From assembly GCA_964035775.1 (NCBI GenBank), contig OZ038312.1, positions 44,493,148 through 44,557,147 on the forward strand: DNA of 64,000 nt. Direction: 5' to 3'. The notes beneath the pieces were generated by a model. That model ran no database searches, was not told the DNA's origin, and saw only the letters and a list, made by a program, of their open reading frames with translations. Positions 38,561-55,215 of this stretch are shown here, in pieces. Source of the stretch: Osedax frankpressi. Taxonomy: Eukaryota; Annelida; Polychaeta; Sabellida; Siboglinidae. The translations under genes and the position numbers were made by a program. Position 1 is the first letter of the stretch. Each line of letters begins with the position of its first letter.

Positions 38561-41500
38561 ATATGTAGATATTTATATATGTAGATATTTATATATGTAG
38601 ATATGTAGATATGTAGATATGTAGATATGTAGATATTTATATATGAAGATATGTAGATATTTATTTATGTAGATATTTATATATGTAGATATTTATATAT
38701 GTAGATATTTATATATGTAGATATGTAGATATTTATATTTGTATATATTTATATATGTAGATATTTATATTTGTAGATATTTATATATGTAGATATTTAT
38801 ATATGTAGATATGTAGATATGTAGATATTTATATATGTAGATATTTATATATGTAGATATTTATATATGTAGATATTTATATTTGTAGATATTTATATAT
38901 GTAGATATTTATATATGTAGATATTTATATATGTAGATATTTATATATGTAGATATTTATATATGTAGATATTTATATATGTAGATATTTATATTTGTAG
39001 ATATTTATAAATGTAGATATGTAGAAATTTATATATGTAGATATTTATATTTGTAGATATTTATATTTGTAGATATTTATATATGTAGATATTTATATAT
39101 GTAGATATTTATATATGTAGATATTTATATTTGTAGATATTTATATATGTAAATATTTATATATTTAGATATTTATATTTGTAGATATTTATATATGTAG
39201 ATATGTAGAAATTTATATATGTAGATATTTATATTTGTAGATATTTATATTTGTAGATATTTATATATGTAGATATTTATATATGTAGATATGTAGATAT
39301 GTAGATATTTATATTTGTAGATATTTATATATGTAGATATTTATATATGTAGATATTTATATTTGTAGATATTTATATATGTAGATATTTATATATGTAT
39401 TTATGAAGATATGTAGATATTTATATATGTAGATATTTATATATGTAGATATTTATATATGTAGATATTTATATATGTAGATATTTATATATGTAGATAT
39501 TTATATATGTAGATATTTATATATGTAGATATTTATATTTGTAGATATTTATATATGTAGATATTTATATATGTAGATATTTATATATGTATTTATGTAG
39601 ATATTTATATATGTAGATATTTATATATGTAGATATTTATATATATAGATATTTATATATTTAGTTATTTATATATGTAGATATTTATATATGTATTTAT
39701 GTAGATATGTAGATATTTATATATGTAGATATTTATATATGTATTTATGTAGATATGTAGATATTTATATATGTAGATATTTATATATGTAGATATTTAT
39801 ATATGTAGATATTTATATATGTAGATATTTATATATGTAGATATTTATATATGTAGATATTTATATTTGTAGATATTTATATATGTAGATATTTATGTAT
39901 GTAGATATTTATATATGTAGATATTTATATATGTATTTATGTAGATATGTAGATATTTATATATGTAGATATTTATATATGTAGATATGTAGATATTTAT
40001 ATATGTAAATATTTATATATGTAGATATTTATATATGTAGATATATATATATGTAGATATTTATATATGTAGATATTTATATATGTATTTATGTAGATAT
40101 GTAGATATTTATATATGTAGATATTTATATATGTATTTATGTAGATATGTAGATATTTATATATGTAGATATTTATATATGTAGATATTTATATATGTAT
40201 TTATATACATATGTAGATATTTATATATGTAGATATTTATATATGTATATATTTATATATGTAGATATTTATATATGTATTTATGTAGATATGTAGATAT
40301 TTATATATGTAGATATTTATATATGTAGATATTTATATATGTATTTATGTAGATATGTAGATATTTATATATGTAGATATTTATATATGTAGATATTTAT
40401 ATATGTAGATATTTATATATGTAGATATTTATATATGTAGATATTTATATATGTAGATATTTATATATGTAGATATTTATATATGTAGATATTTATATAT
40501 GTATTTATGTAGATATGTAGATATTTATATATGTAGATATTTATATATGTAGATATTTATATATGTAGATATTTATATATGTAGATATTTATATATGTAT
40601 TTATGTAGATATGTAGATATTTATATATGTAGATATTTATATATGTAGATATTTATATATGTAGATATTTATATATGTAGATATTTATATATGTAGATAT
40701 TTATATTTGTAGATATTTATATATGTAGATATTTATGTATGTAGATATTTATATATGTAGATATTTATAATGTATTTATGTAGATATGTAGATATTTATA
40801 TATGTAGATATTTATATATGTAGATATTTATATATGTAGATATGTAGATATTTATATTTGTAGATATTTATATATGTAGATATTTATATTTGTAGATATT
40901 TATATATGTAGATATTTATATATGTATTTATGTAGATATGTAGATATTTATATATGTAGATATTTATATATGTAGATATTTATATATGTAGATATTTATA
41001 TATGTAGATATTTATATTTGTAGATATTTATATATGTAGATATTTATGTATGTAGATATTTATATATGAAGATATTTATATATGTAGATATTTATATTTG
41101 TAGATATTTATATATGTAGATATTTATATATTTAGATATTTATATATGTAGATATTTATATATGTATTTATGTAGATATGTAGATATTTATATATGTATT
41201 TATGTAGATATGTAGATATTTATATATGTAGATATTTATATATGTATTTATGTAGATATGTAGATATTTATATATGTAGATATTTATATTTGTAGATATT
41301 TATATATGTAGATATTTATATATGTAGATATTTATATATGTAGATATTTATATATGTAGATATTTATATATGTAGATATTTATATATGTATTTATGTAGA
41401 TATTTATATATGTAGATATTTATATATGTAGATATTTATATATATAGATATTTATATATGTAGTTATTTATATATGTAGATATTTATATATGTATTTATG

Positions 41501-44500
41501 TAGATATGTAGATATTTATATATGTAGATATTTATATATGTATTTATGTAGATATGTAGATATTTATATATGTAGATATTTATATATGTATTTATGTAGA
41601 TATGTAGATATTTATATATGTAGATATTTATATATGTAGATATTTATATATGTAGATATTTATATATGTAGATATTTATATATGTAGATATTTATATTTG
41701 TAGATATTTATATATGTAGATATTTATGTATGTAGATATTTATATATGTAGATATTTATATATGTATTTATGTAGATATGTAGATATGTAGATATTTATA
41801 TATGTAGATATTTATATATGTAGATATGTAGATATTTATATATGTAGATATTTATATATGTAGATATTTATATATGTAGATATATATATATGTAGATATT
41901 TATATATGTAGATATTTATATATGTATTTATGTAGATATGTAGATATTTATATATGTAGATATTTATATATGTAGATATTTATATATGTAGATATTTATA
42001 TATGTAGATATTTATATATGTAGATATTTATATATGTAGATATTTATATATGTAGATATTTATATATGTAGATATGTAGATATTTATATATGTAGATATT
42101 TATATATGTAGATATTTATATATGTAGATATTTATATTTGTAGATATTTATATATGTAGATATTTATATATGTAGATATTTATATATGTAGATATTTATA
42201 TATGTAGATATTTATATATGTAGATATTTATATATGTAGATATTTATATATGTAGATATTTATATTTGTAGATATTTATAAATGTAGATATGTAGAAATT
42301 TATATATGTAGATATTTAGATTGTAGATATTTATATTTGTAGATATTTATATATGTAGATATTTATATATGTAGATATTTATATATGTATATATTTATAT
42401 ATGTAGATATTTATATATGTAGATATTTATATATTTAGATATTTATATTTGTAGATATTTATATATGTAGATATTTATATATTTAGATATTTATATTTGT
42501 AGATATTTATATATGTAGATATGTAGAAATTTATATATGTAGATATTTATATTTGTAGATATTTATATTTGTAGATATTTATATATGTAGATATTTATAT
42601 TTGTAGATATTTATATATGTAGATATTTATATATTTATATATTTATATTTATAGATATTTATATATGTAGATATGTAGAAATTTATATATGTAGATATTT
42701 ATATATGTAGATATTTATATTTGTAGATATTTATATATGTAGATATTTATATATGTATTTATGAAGATATGTAGATATTTATATATGTAGATATTTATAT
42801 ATGTAGATATTTATTTATGTAGATATTTATATATGTAGATATTTATATTTGTAGATATTTATATATGTAGATATTTATATATGTAGATATTTATATATGT
42901 ATTTATGCAGATATTTATATATGTAGATATTTATATATGTAGATATTTATATATGTAGATATTTATATATGTATTTATGTAGATATGTAGATATTTATAT
43001 ATGTAGATATTTATTTATGTAGATATTTATATATGTAGATATTTATATTTGTAGATATTTATATATGTAGATATTTATATATGTAGATATTTATATATGT
43101 ATTTATGCAGATATTTCTATATGTAGATATTTATATATGTAGATATTTATATATGTAGATATTTATATATGTATTTATGTAGATATGTAGATATTTATAT
43201 ATGTAGATATTTATATATGTATTTATGTAGATATGTAGATATTTATATATGTAGATATTTATATATGTAAATATTTATATATGTAGATATTTATATATGT
43301 AGATATATATATATGTAGATATTTATATATGTAGATATTTATATATGTATTTATGTAGATATGTAGATATTTATATATGTAGATTTATATATGTATTTAT
43401 GTAGATATGTAGATATTTATATATGTAGATATTTATATATGTAGATATTTATATATGTATTTATATACATATGTAGATATTTATATATGTAGATATTTAT
43501 ATATGTATATATTTATATAAGTAGATATTTATATATGTATTTATGTAGATATGTAGATATTTATATATGTAGATATTTATATATGTAGATATTTATATAT
43601 GTAGATATTTATATTTGTAGATATTTATATATGTAGATATTTATGTATGTAGATATTTATATATGTAGATATTTATATATGTAGATATTTATATATGTAG
43701 ATATTTATATATGTAGATATTTATATATGTAGATATTTATAAATGTAGATATTTATATATGTAGATATTTATATTTGTAGATATTTATATATGTAGATAT
43801 TTATGTATGTAGATATTTATATATGTAGATATTTATATATGTATTTATGTAGATATGTAGATATTTATATATGTAGATATTTATATATGTAGATATGTAG
43901 ATATTTATATATGTAGATATTTATATATGTAGATATTTATATATGTAGATATATATATGTAGATATTTATATATGTAGATATTTATATATGTATTTATGT
44001 AGATATGTAGATATTTATATATGTAGATATTTATATATGTATTTATGTAGATATGTAGATATTTATATAGATATGTAGATATTTATATATGTAGATATTT
44101 ATATATGTATTTATGTAGATATGTAGATATTTATATATGTAGATATTTATATATGTAGATATTTATATATGTATTTATGTACATATGTAGATATTTATAT
44201 ATGTAGATATTTATATATGTAGATATTTATATATGTAGATATTTATATATGTAGATATTTATATATGTAGATATTTATATATGTATTTATGTAGATATGT
44301 AGATATTTATATATGTAGATATTTATATATGTAGATATTTATATATGTAGATATTTATATATGTATTTATGTAGATATGTAGATATTTATATATGTACAT
44401 ATTTATATATGTACATATTTATATATGTAGATATTTATATATGTAGATATTTATATATGTAGATATTTATATATGTATTTATGTAGATATGTAGATATTT

Positions 44501-47500
44501 ATATATGTAGATATTTATATATGTAGATATTTATATATGTATTTATGTAGATATGTAGATATTTATATATGTAGATATTTATATATGTAGATATTTATAT
44601 ATGTAGATATTTATAAATGTAGATATTTATATTTGTAGTTATTTATATATGTAGATATTTATGTATGTAGATATTTATATATGTAGATATTTATATATGT
44701 ATTTATGTAGATATGTAGATATTTATATATGTAGATATTTATATATGTAGATATTTATATATGTAGATATTTATATATGTAGATATTTATATATGTAGAT
44801 ATTTATATATGTAGATATTTATATATGTAGATATTTATATATGTAGATATTTATATATGTAGATATTTATATATGTAGATATTTATATATGTAGATATTT
44901 ATATATGTAGATATTTATATATGTAGATATTTATATATGTAGATATTTATATATGTAGATATTTATATATGTAGATATTTATATATGTAGATATTTATAT
45001 ATGTAGATATTTATATATGTAGATATTTATATATGTAGATATGTAGATATTTATATATGTAGATATTTATATATGTAGATATTTATATATGTAGATATGT
45101 AGATATTTATATTTGTAGATATTTATATATGTAGATATTTATATTTGTAGATATTTATATATGTAGATATTTATATATGTATTTATGTAGATATGTAGAT
45201 ATTTATATATGTAGATATTTATATATGTAGATATTTATATATGTAGATATTTATATATGTAGATATTTATATTTGTAGATATTTATATATGTAGATATTT
45301 ATGTATGTAGATATGTAGATATTTATATATGTAGATATTTATATATGTAGATATTTATATTTGTAGATATTTATATATGTATATATTTATATATGTAGAT
45401 AAGTAGATATTTACATTTGTAGATATTTATATATGTAGATATTTATGTATGTAGATATGTATATATGTAGATATTTATATATGTAGATATTTATATTTGT
45501 AGATATTTATATATGTAGATATTTATATATGTAGATATTTATATATGTAGATATTTATATATGTAGATATTTATATATGTAGATATTTATATATGTAGAT
45601 ATTTATATATGTAGATATTTATATATGTAGATATTTATATATGTAGATATTTATATATGTAGATATTTATATATGTAGATATTTATATATGTAGATATTT
45701 ATATATGTAGATATTTATATTTGTAGATATTTATATATGTAGATATGTTGAAATTTATATATGTAGATATTTAGATATTTATATTTGTAGATATTTATAT
45801 ATGTAGATATGTAGAAATTTATATATGTAGATATTTATATTTGTAGATATTTATATTTGTAGATATTTATATATGTAGATATTTATATATGTATATGTAG
45901 ATATTTATATATGTATTTATGTAGATATGTAGATATTTATATATGTAGATATTTATATATGTAGATATTTATATATTTATTTATGTAGATATGTAGATAT
46001 TTATATATGTAGATATTTATATATGTAGATATTTATATATGTAGATATTTATATTTGTAGATATTTATATATGTAGATATTTATGTATGTAGATATTTAT
46101 ATATGTAGATATTTATATATGTAGATATTTATATATGTAGATATTTATATATGTAGATATTTATATATGTAGATATTTATATTTGTAGATATTTATATAT
46201 GTAGATATTTATGTATGTAGATATTTATGTATGTAGATATTTATATATGTAGATATTTATATATGTATTTATGTAGATATGTAGATATTTATATATGTAG
46301 ATATTTATATATGTAGATATTTATATATGTAGATATTTATATATGTAGATATTTATATATGTAGATATTTATATATGTAGATATTTATATATGTAGATAT
46401 TTATATATGTAGATATTTATATATGTAGATATTTATATATGTAGATATTTATATATGTAGATATTTATATATGTAGATATTTATATATGTAGATATTTAT
46501 ATATGTAGATATTTATATATGTAGATATTTATATATGTAGATATTTATATATGTAGATATTTATATATGTAGATATTTATATATGTAGATATTTATATAT
46601 GTAGATATTTATATATGTAGATATTTATATATGTAGATATTTATATATGTAGATATTTATATATGTAGATATTTATATATGTATTTATGTAGATATGTAG
46701 ATATTTATATATGTAGATATTTATGTATGTAGATATTTATATATGTAGATATGTAGATATTTATATATGTAGATATTTATATATGTAGATATTTATATAT
46801 GTAGATATTTATATTTGTAGATATGTATTTATGTAGATATGTAGATATTTATATATGTAGATATTTATATATGTAGATATTTATATTTGTAGATATTTAT
46901 ATATGTAGATATTTATGTATGTAGATATTTATATATGTAGATATTTATATATGTATTTATGTAGATATGTAGATATTTATATATGTAGATATTTATATAT
47001 GTAGATATTTATATATGTAGATATTTATATATGTAGATATTTATATATGTAGATATGTAGATATTTATATATGTAGATATTTATATATGTAGATATTTAT
47101 ATATGTAGATATTTATATATGTAGATATGTATATATGTAGATATTTATATATGTAGTTATTTATATATGTAGATATTTATATATGTAGATATTTATATAT
47201 GTAGATATTTATATATGTAGATATTTATATATGTAGATATTTATATATGTAGATATTTATATATGTAGATATTTATATATGTAGATATTTATATATGTAG
47301 ATATTTATATTTGTAGATATTTATATATGTAGATATTTATATATGTAGATATTTATATTTGTAGATATTTATATATGTAGATATTTATATATGTATTTAT
47401 GTAGATATTTATATATGTAGATATTTATATATGTAGATATTTAAATATGTAGATATTTATATATGTAGATATTTATATATGTAGATATTTATATATGTAG

Positions 47501-50500
47501 ATATTTATATATGTAGATATTTATATATGTAGATATTTATATATGTAGATATTTATATATGTAGATATTTATATATGTAGATATTTATATATGTAGATAT
47601 TTATATATGTAGATATTTATATTTGTAGATATTTATATATGTAGATATTTATGTATGTAGATATTTATATATGTAGATATTTATATATGTAGATATTTAT
47701 ATATGTAAATATTTATATATGTAGATATTTATATTTGTAGATATTTATATATGTAGATATTTATGTATGTAGATATTTATGTATGTAGATATTTATATAT
47801 GTAGATATTTATATATGTATTTATGTAGATATGTAGATATTTATATATGTAGATATTTCTATATGTATTTATGTAGATATGTAGATATTTATATATGTAT
47901 TTATGTAGATATGTAGATATTTATATATGTAGATATTTATATATGTAGATATTTATATATGTAGATATTTATATATGTAGATATTTATATATGTAGATAT
48001 TTATATTTGTAGATATTTATATATGTATTTATGTAGATATGTAGATATTTATATATGTAGATATTTATATATGTAGATATTTATATATGTAGATATTTAT
48101 ATATGTAGATATTTATATATGTAGATATTTATATATGTAGATATTTATATATGTAGATATTTATATATGTAGATATTTATATATGTAGATATTTATATAT
48201 GTAGATATTTATATATGTATTTATGTAGATATGTAGATATTTATATATGTAGATATTTATATATGTAGATATTTATATATTTAGATATTTATATTTGTAG
48301 ATATTTATATATGTAGATATTTATGTATGTAGATATTTATATATGTAGATATTTATATATGTATTTATGTAGATATGTAGATATTTATATATGTAGATAT
48401 TTATATATGTAGATATTTATATATGTAGATATTTATATATGTAGATATTTATATTTGTAGATATTTATATATGTAGATATTTATATATGTAGATATTTAT
48501 ATATGTAGATATTTATATTTGTAGATATTTATATATGTAGATATTTATATATGTATTTATGTAGATATTTATATATGTAGATATTTATATATGTAGATAT
48601 TTATATATGTAGATATTTATATATGTAGATATTTATATATGTAGATATTTATATATGTAGATATGTAGATATTTATATATGTAGATATTTATATATGTAG
48701 ATATTTATATATGTAGATATTTATATATGTAGATATTTATATATGTAGATATGTAGATATGTAGATATTTATATTTGTAGATATTTATATATGTAGATAT
48801 TTATATTTGTAGATATTTATATATGTAGATATTTATATATTTAGATATTTATATTTGTAGATATTTATATATGTAGATATTTATGTATGTAGATATTTAT
48901 ATATGTAGATATTTATATATGTATTTATGTAGATATGTAGATATTTATATATGTAGATATTTATATATGTAGATATTTATATATGTAGATATTTATATTT
49001 GTAGATATTTATATATGTAGATATTTATATATGTAGATATTTATATATGTAGATATTTATATTTGTAGATATTTATATATGTAGATATTTATATATGTAT
49101 TTATGTAGATATTTATATATGTAGATATTTATATATGTAGATATTTATATATGTAGATATTTATATATGTAGATATTTATATATGTAGATATGTAGATAT
49201 TTATATATGTAGATATTTATATATGTAGATATTTATATATGTAGATATTTATATATGTAGATATTTATATATGTAGATATTTATATATGTAGATATTTAT
49301 ATATGTAGATATGTAGATATGTAGATATTTATATTTGTAGATATTTATATATGTAGATATTTATATTTGTAGATATTTATATATGTAGATATGTAGATAT
49401 TTATATAAGTAGATATTTATATATGTAGATATTTATATATGTAGATATTTATATATGTAGATATTTATATTTGTAGATATTTATATATGTAGATATTTAT
49501 GTATGTAGATATTTATATATGTAGATATTTATATATTTAGATATTTATATATGTAGATATTTATATATGTAGATATGTAGATATTTATATATGTAGATAT
49601 TTATATATGTAGATATTTATATTTGTAGATATTTATATATGTAGATATTTATATATGTAGATATGTAGATATTTATATTTGTAGATATTTATATTTGTAG
49701 ATATTTATATATGTAGATATTTATATATGTAGATATTTATATATGTAGATATTTATATATGTAGATATTTATATATGTAGATATTTATATATGTAGATAT
49801 TTATATATGTAGATATTTATATATGTAGATATTTATATTTGTAGATATTTATATATGTAGATATGTTGAAATTTATATATGTAGATATTTAGATATTGAT
49901 ATTTGTAGATATTTATATATGTAGATATGTAGAAATTTATATATGTAGATATTTATATTTGTAGATATTTATATTTGTAGATATTTATATATGTAGATAT
50001 TTATATATGTAGATATGTAGATATTTATATTTATATTTGTAGATATTTATATATGTAGATATTTATATTTATATATGTAGATATTTATAAATGTATTTAT
50101 GTAGATATGTAGATATTTATATATGTATTTATGTAGATATGTAGATATTTATATATGTAGATATTTATATATGTAGATATTTATATATGTAGATATTTAT
50201 ATTTGTAGATATTTATATATGTAGATATTTATGTATGTAGATATTTATATATGTAGATATTTATATATGTAGATATTTATATATGTAGATATTTATATAT
50301 GTAGATATTTATATATGTTGATATTTATATATGTAGATATTTTTATTTGTAGATATTTATATATGTAGATATTTATATATTTAGATATTTATATATGTAG
50401 ATATGTAGATATATAGATATGTAGATATTTATATATGTATTTATGTAGATATGTAGATATTTATATATGTAGATATTTATATATGTATTTATGTAGATAT

Positions 50501-52376
50501 GTAGATATTTATATATGTAGATATTTATATATGTAGATATTTATATATGTAGATATTTATATTTGTAGATATTTATATATGTAGATATTTATGTATGTAG
50601 ATATTTATATATGTAGATATTTATATATGTAGATATTTATATATGTAGATATTTATATTTGTAGATATTTATATATGTAGATATTTATGTATGTAGATAT
50701 TTATGTATGTAGATATTTATATATGTAGATATTTATATATGTATTTATGTAGATATGTAGATATTTGTATATGTAGATATTTATATATGTATTTATGTAG
50801 ATATGTAGATATTTATATATGTAGATATTTATATATGTATTTATGTAGATATGTAGATATTTATATATGTAGATATTTATATATGTAGATATTTATATAT
50901 GTGGATATTTATATATGTAGATATTTATATATGTAGATATTTATATTTGTAGATATTTATATATGAAGATATTTATGTATGTAGATATTTATATATGTAG
51001 ATATTTATATATGTATTTATGTAGATATGTAGATATTTATATATGTAGATATTTATATATGTAGATATGTAGATATTTATATATGTAGATATTTATATAT
51101 GTAGATATTTATATATGTAGATATTTATATATGTAGATATTTATATATGTAGATATTTAGATATTTATATATGTAGATATTTATATATGTAGATATTTAT
51201 ATATGTAGATATTTATATATGTAGTTATTTATATATGTAGATATTTATATATGTAGATATTTATATATGTAGATATTTATATTTGTAGATATTTATATAT
51301 GTAGATATTTATATATGTAGATATTTATATTTGTAGATATTTATATATGTAGATATTTATATATTTATTTATGTAGATATTTATATATGGAGATATTTAT
51401 ATATGTATATATTTATATTTGTAGATATTTATATATGTAGATATTTATATATGTATTTATGTAGATATTTATATATGTAGATATTTATATATGTAGATAT
51501 TTATATATGTAGATATTTATATATGTAGATATGTAGATATTTATATATGTAGATATTTATATATGTAGATATTTATATATGTAGATATTTATATATGTAG
51601 ATATTTATATATGTAGATATTTATATATGTAGATATTTATATATGTAGATATTTATATATGTAGATATTTATATATGTAGATATTTATATTTGTAGATAT
51701 TTATATATGTATATATTTATATATGTAGATATTTATATATGTAGATATTTATATATGTAGATATTTATATTTGTAGATATTTATATATGTAGATATTTAT
51801 ATATGTAGATATTTATATATGTAGATATTTATATATGTGGATATTTATATATGTAGATATTTATATATGTAGATATTTATATTTGTAGATATTTATATAT
51901 GAATATATTTATGTATGTAGATATTTATATATGTAGATATTTATATATGTATTTATGTAGATATGTAGATATTTATATATGTAGATATTTAGATATGTAT
52001 TTATGTAGATATGTAGATATTTATATATGTAGATATTTATATATGTAGATATGTAGATATTTATATATGTAGATATTTATATATGTAGATATTTATATAT
52101 GTAGATATTTATATATGTAGATATTTATATATGTAGATATTTATATATGTAGATATTTATATATGTATGTATGTAGATATGTAGATATTTATATATGTAG
52201 ATATTTCTATATGTAGATATTTATATATGTAGATATTTATATATGTAGATATGTAGATATTTATATATGTAGATATTTATATATGTAGATATTTATATAT
52301 GTAGATATTTATATATGTAGATATTTATATATGTAGATATTTATATATGTAGATATTTATATATGTAGATATTTAT

Positions 52377-53790
52377 ATGTGTAGATATGTAGATATGTAG
52401 ATATTTATATTTGTAGATATTTATATATGTAGATATTTATATTTGTAGATATTTATATATGTAGATATGTAGATATTTATATAAGTAGATATTTATATAT
52501 GTAGATATTTATATTTGTAGATATTTATATATGTGGATATTTATATATGTAGATATTTATATTTGTAGATATTTATATATGTAGATATTTATATATTTAG
52601 ATATTTATATATGTATTTATGTAGATATGTAGATATTTATATATGTAGATATTTATATATGTATTTATGTAGATATGTAGATATTTATATATGTAGATAT
52701 TTATATATGTAGATATTTATATATGTAGATATTTATATATGTAGATATTTATATATGTAGATATTTATATATGTAGATATTTATATATGTATTTATGTAG
52801 ATATGTAGATATTTATATATGTAGATATTTATATATGTAGATATTTATATATGTAGATATTTATATATGTAGATATTTATATATGTAGATATTTATATAT
52901 GTAGATATTTATATATGTAGATATGTAGATATTTATATATGTAGATATTTATATATGTAGATATTTATATATGTAGATATTTATATATGTAGATATTTAT
53001 ATATGTAGATATTTATATATGTAGATATTTATATATGTAGATATTTATATATGTAGATATTTATATATGTAGATATTTATATGTGTAGATATGTAGATAT
53101 GTAGATATTTATATTTGTAGATATTTATATATGTAGATATTTATATTTGTAGATATTTATATATGTAGATATGTAGATATTTATATAAGTAGATATTTAT
53201 ATATGTAGATATTTATATATGTAGATATTTATATATGTAGATATTTATATTTGTAGATATTTATATATGTAGATATTTATGTATGTAGATATTTATATAT
53301 GTAGATATTTATATATTTAGATATTTATATATGTAGATATTTATATATGTAGATATGTAGATATTTATATTTGTAGATATTTATATATGTAGATATTTAT
53401 GTATGTAGATATGTATATATGTAGATATTTATATATGTAAATATTTATATTTGTAGATATTTATATATGTAGATATTTATATATGTAGATATTTATATAT
53501 GTAGATATTTATATATGTAGATATTTATATATGTAGATATTTATATATGTAGATATTTATATTTGTAGATATTTATATATGTAGATATGTAGAAATTTAT
53601 ATATGTAGATATTTAGATATTTATATTTGTAGATATTTATATATGTAGATATGTAGAAATTTATATATGTAGATATTTATATTTGTAGATATTTATATTT
53701 GTAGATATTTATATATGTAGATATTTATATATGTAGATATGTAGATATGTAGATATTTATATTTGTAGATATTTATATATGTAGATATTT
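52377..53790 (+). repeat. 704-bp higher-order duplication
   Basis: The rare string ATGTGTAG occurs at 52,377 and 53,081, and ATAAGTAG at 52,481 and 53,185. Both pairs are exactly 704 bases apart, which is 44 units of 16. The order of the other variants between them also agrees closely. Confidence 0.7.
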
Positions 53791-53936
53791 ATATATGTAG
53801 ATATTTATATATGTATTTATGTAGATATGTAGATATTTATATATGTAGATATTTATATATGTATTTATGTAGATATGTAGATATTTATATATGTAGATAT
53901 TTATATATGTAGATATTTATATATGTAGATATTTAT

Positions 53937-55092
53937 ATTTGTAGATATTTATATATGTAGATATTTATGTATGTAGATATTTATATATGTAGATATTTAT
54001 ATATGTAGATATTTATATATGTAGATATTTATATATGTAGATATTTATATATGTAGATATTTATATATGTAGATATTTTTATTTGTAGATATTTATATAT
54101 GTAGATATTTATATATGTAGATATTTATGTATGTATTTATGTAGATATGTAGATATTTATATATGTAGATATTTATGTATGTAGATATTTGTATATGTAG
54201 ATATTTATATATGTATTTATGTAGATATGTATATATGTAGATATTTATATATGTAGATATTTATATATGTAGGTATTTATATATGTAGATATTTATATAT
54301 GTAGATATTTATATATGTAGATATTTATATATGTAGATATTTATATATGTAGATATTTATATATGTAGATATTTATATATGTAGATATTTATATATGTAG
54401 ATATGTAGATATTTATATATGTAGATATTTATATATGTAGATATTTATATATGTAGATATTTATATATGTAGATATTTATATATGTAGATATTTATATAT
54501 GTAGATATTTATATTTGTAGATATTTATATATGTAGATATTTATGTATGTAGATATTTATATATGTAGATATTTATATATGTAGATATTTATATATGTAG
54601 ATATTTATATATGTAGATATTTATATATGTAGATATTTATATATGTAGATATTTTTATTTGTAGATATTTATATATGTAGATATTTATATATGTAGATAT
54701 TTATGTATGTATTTATGTAGATATGTAGATATTTATATATGTAGATATTTATGTATGTAGATATTTGTATATGTAGATATTTATATATGTATTTATGTAG
54801 ATATGTATATATGTAGATATTTATATATGTAGATATTTATATATGTAGGTATTTATATATGTAGATATTTATATATGTAGATATTTATATATGTAGATAT
54901 TTATATATGTAGATATTTATATATGTAGATATTTATATATGTAGATATTTATATATGTAGATATTTATATATGTAGATATGTAGATATTTATATATGTAG
55001 ATATTTATATATGTAGATATTTATATATGTAGATATTTATATATGTAGATATTTATATATGTAGATATTTATATATGTAGATATTTATATTT
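53937..55092 (+). repeat. 576-bp higher-order tandem duplication
   Basis: Five rare markers (ATTTG at 53,937/54,513/55,089; ATTTTTATTT at 54,075/54,651; TTATGTATGT at 54,125/54,701; TTTGTATATG at 54,188/54,764; AGGTATTT at 54,271/54,847) are each exactly 576 bases apart, which is 36 units of 16. Two full copies and the start of a third are present, with no visible indels. Confidence 0.85.
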
Positions 55093-55170
55093 GTAGATAT
55101 TTATATATGTAGATATTTATATATGTAGATATTTATATTTGTAGATATTTATACATGTAGATATTTATGT

Positions 55171-55215
55171 ATGTAGATATTTATATATCTACATATATTA
55201 TATATATATCTTTAT
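55171..55215. repeat. Single inverted satellite unit forming a hairpin
   Basis: GTAGATAT at 55,173-55,180 is followed by TTAT and then ATATCTAC at 55,185-55,192, an 8-base perfect stem that extends to about 11 bases. The only clear CTACATATAT (reverse-oriented) unit in the array lies here, followed by a (TA)n slip and ATATCTTTATATATG before normal orientation resumes. Confidence 0.85.

Noticed and set aside
50703-50888. A 61-codon plus-strand frame in the satellite
   Set aside because: It arises from a 48-base composite unit and has a 16-residue period of Tyr, Ile, Cys, Arg and Leu with no coding evidence.
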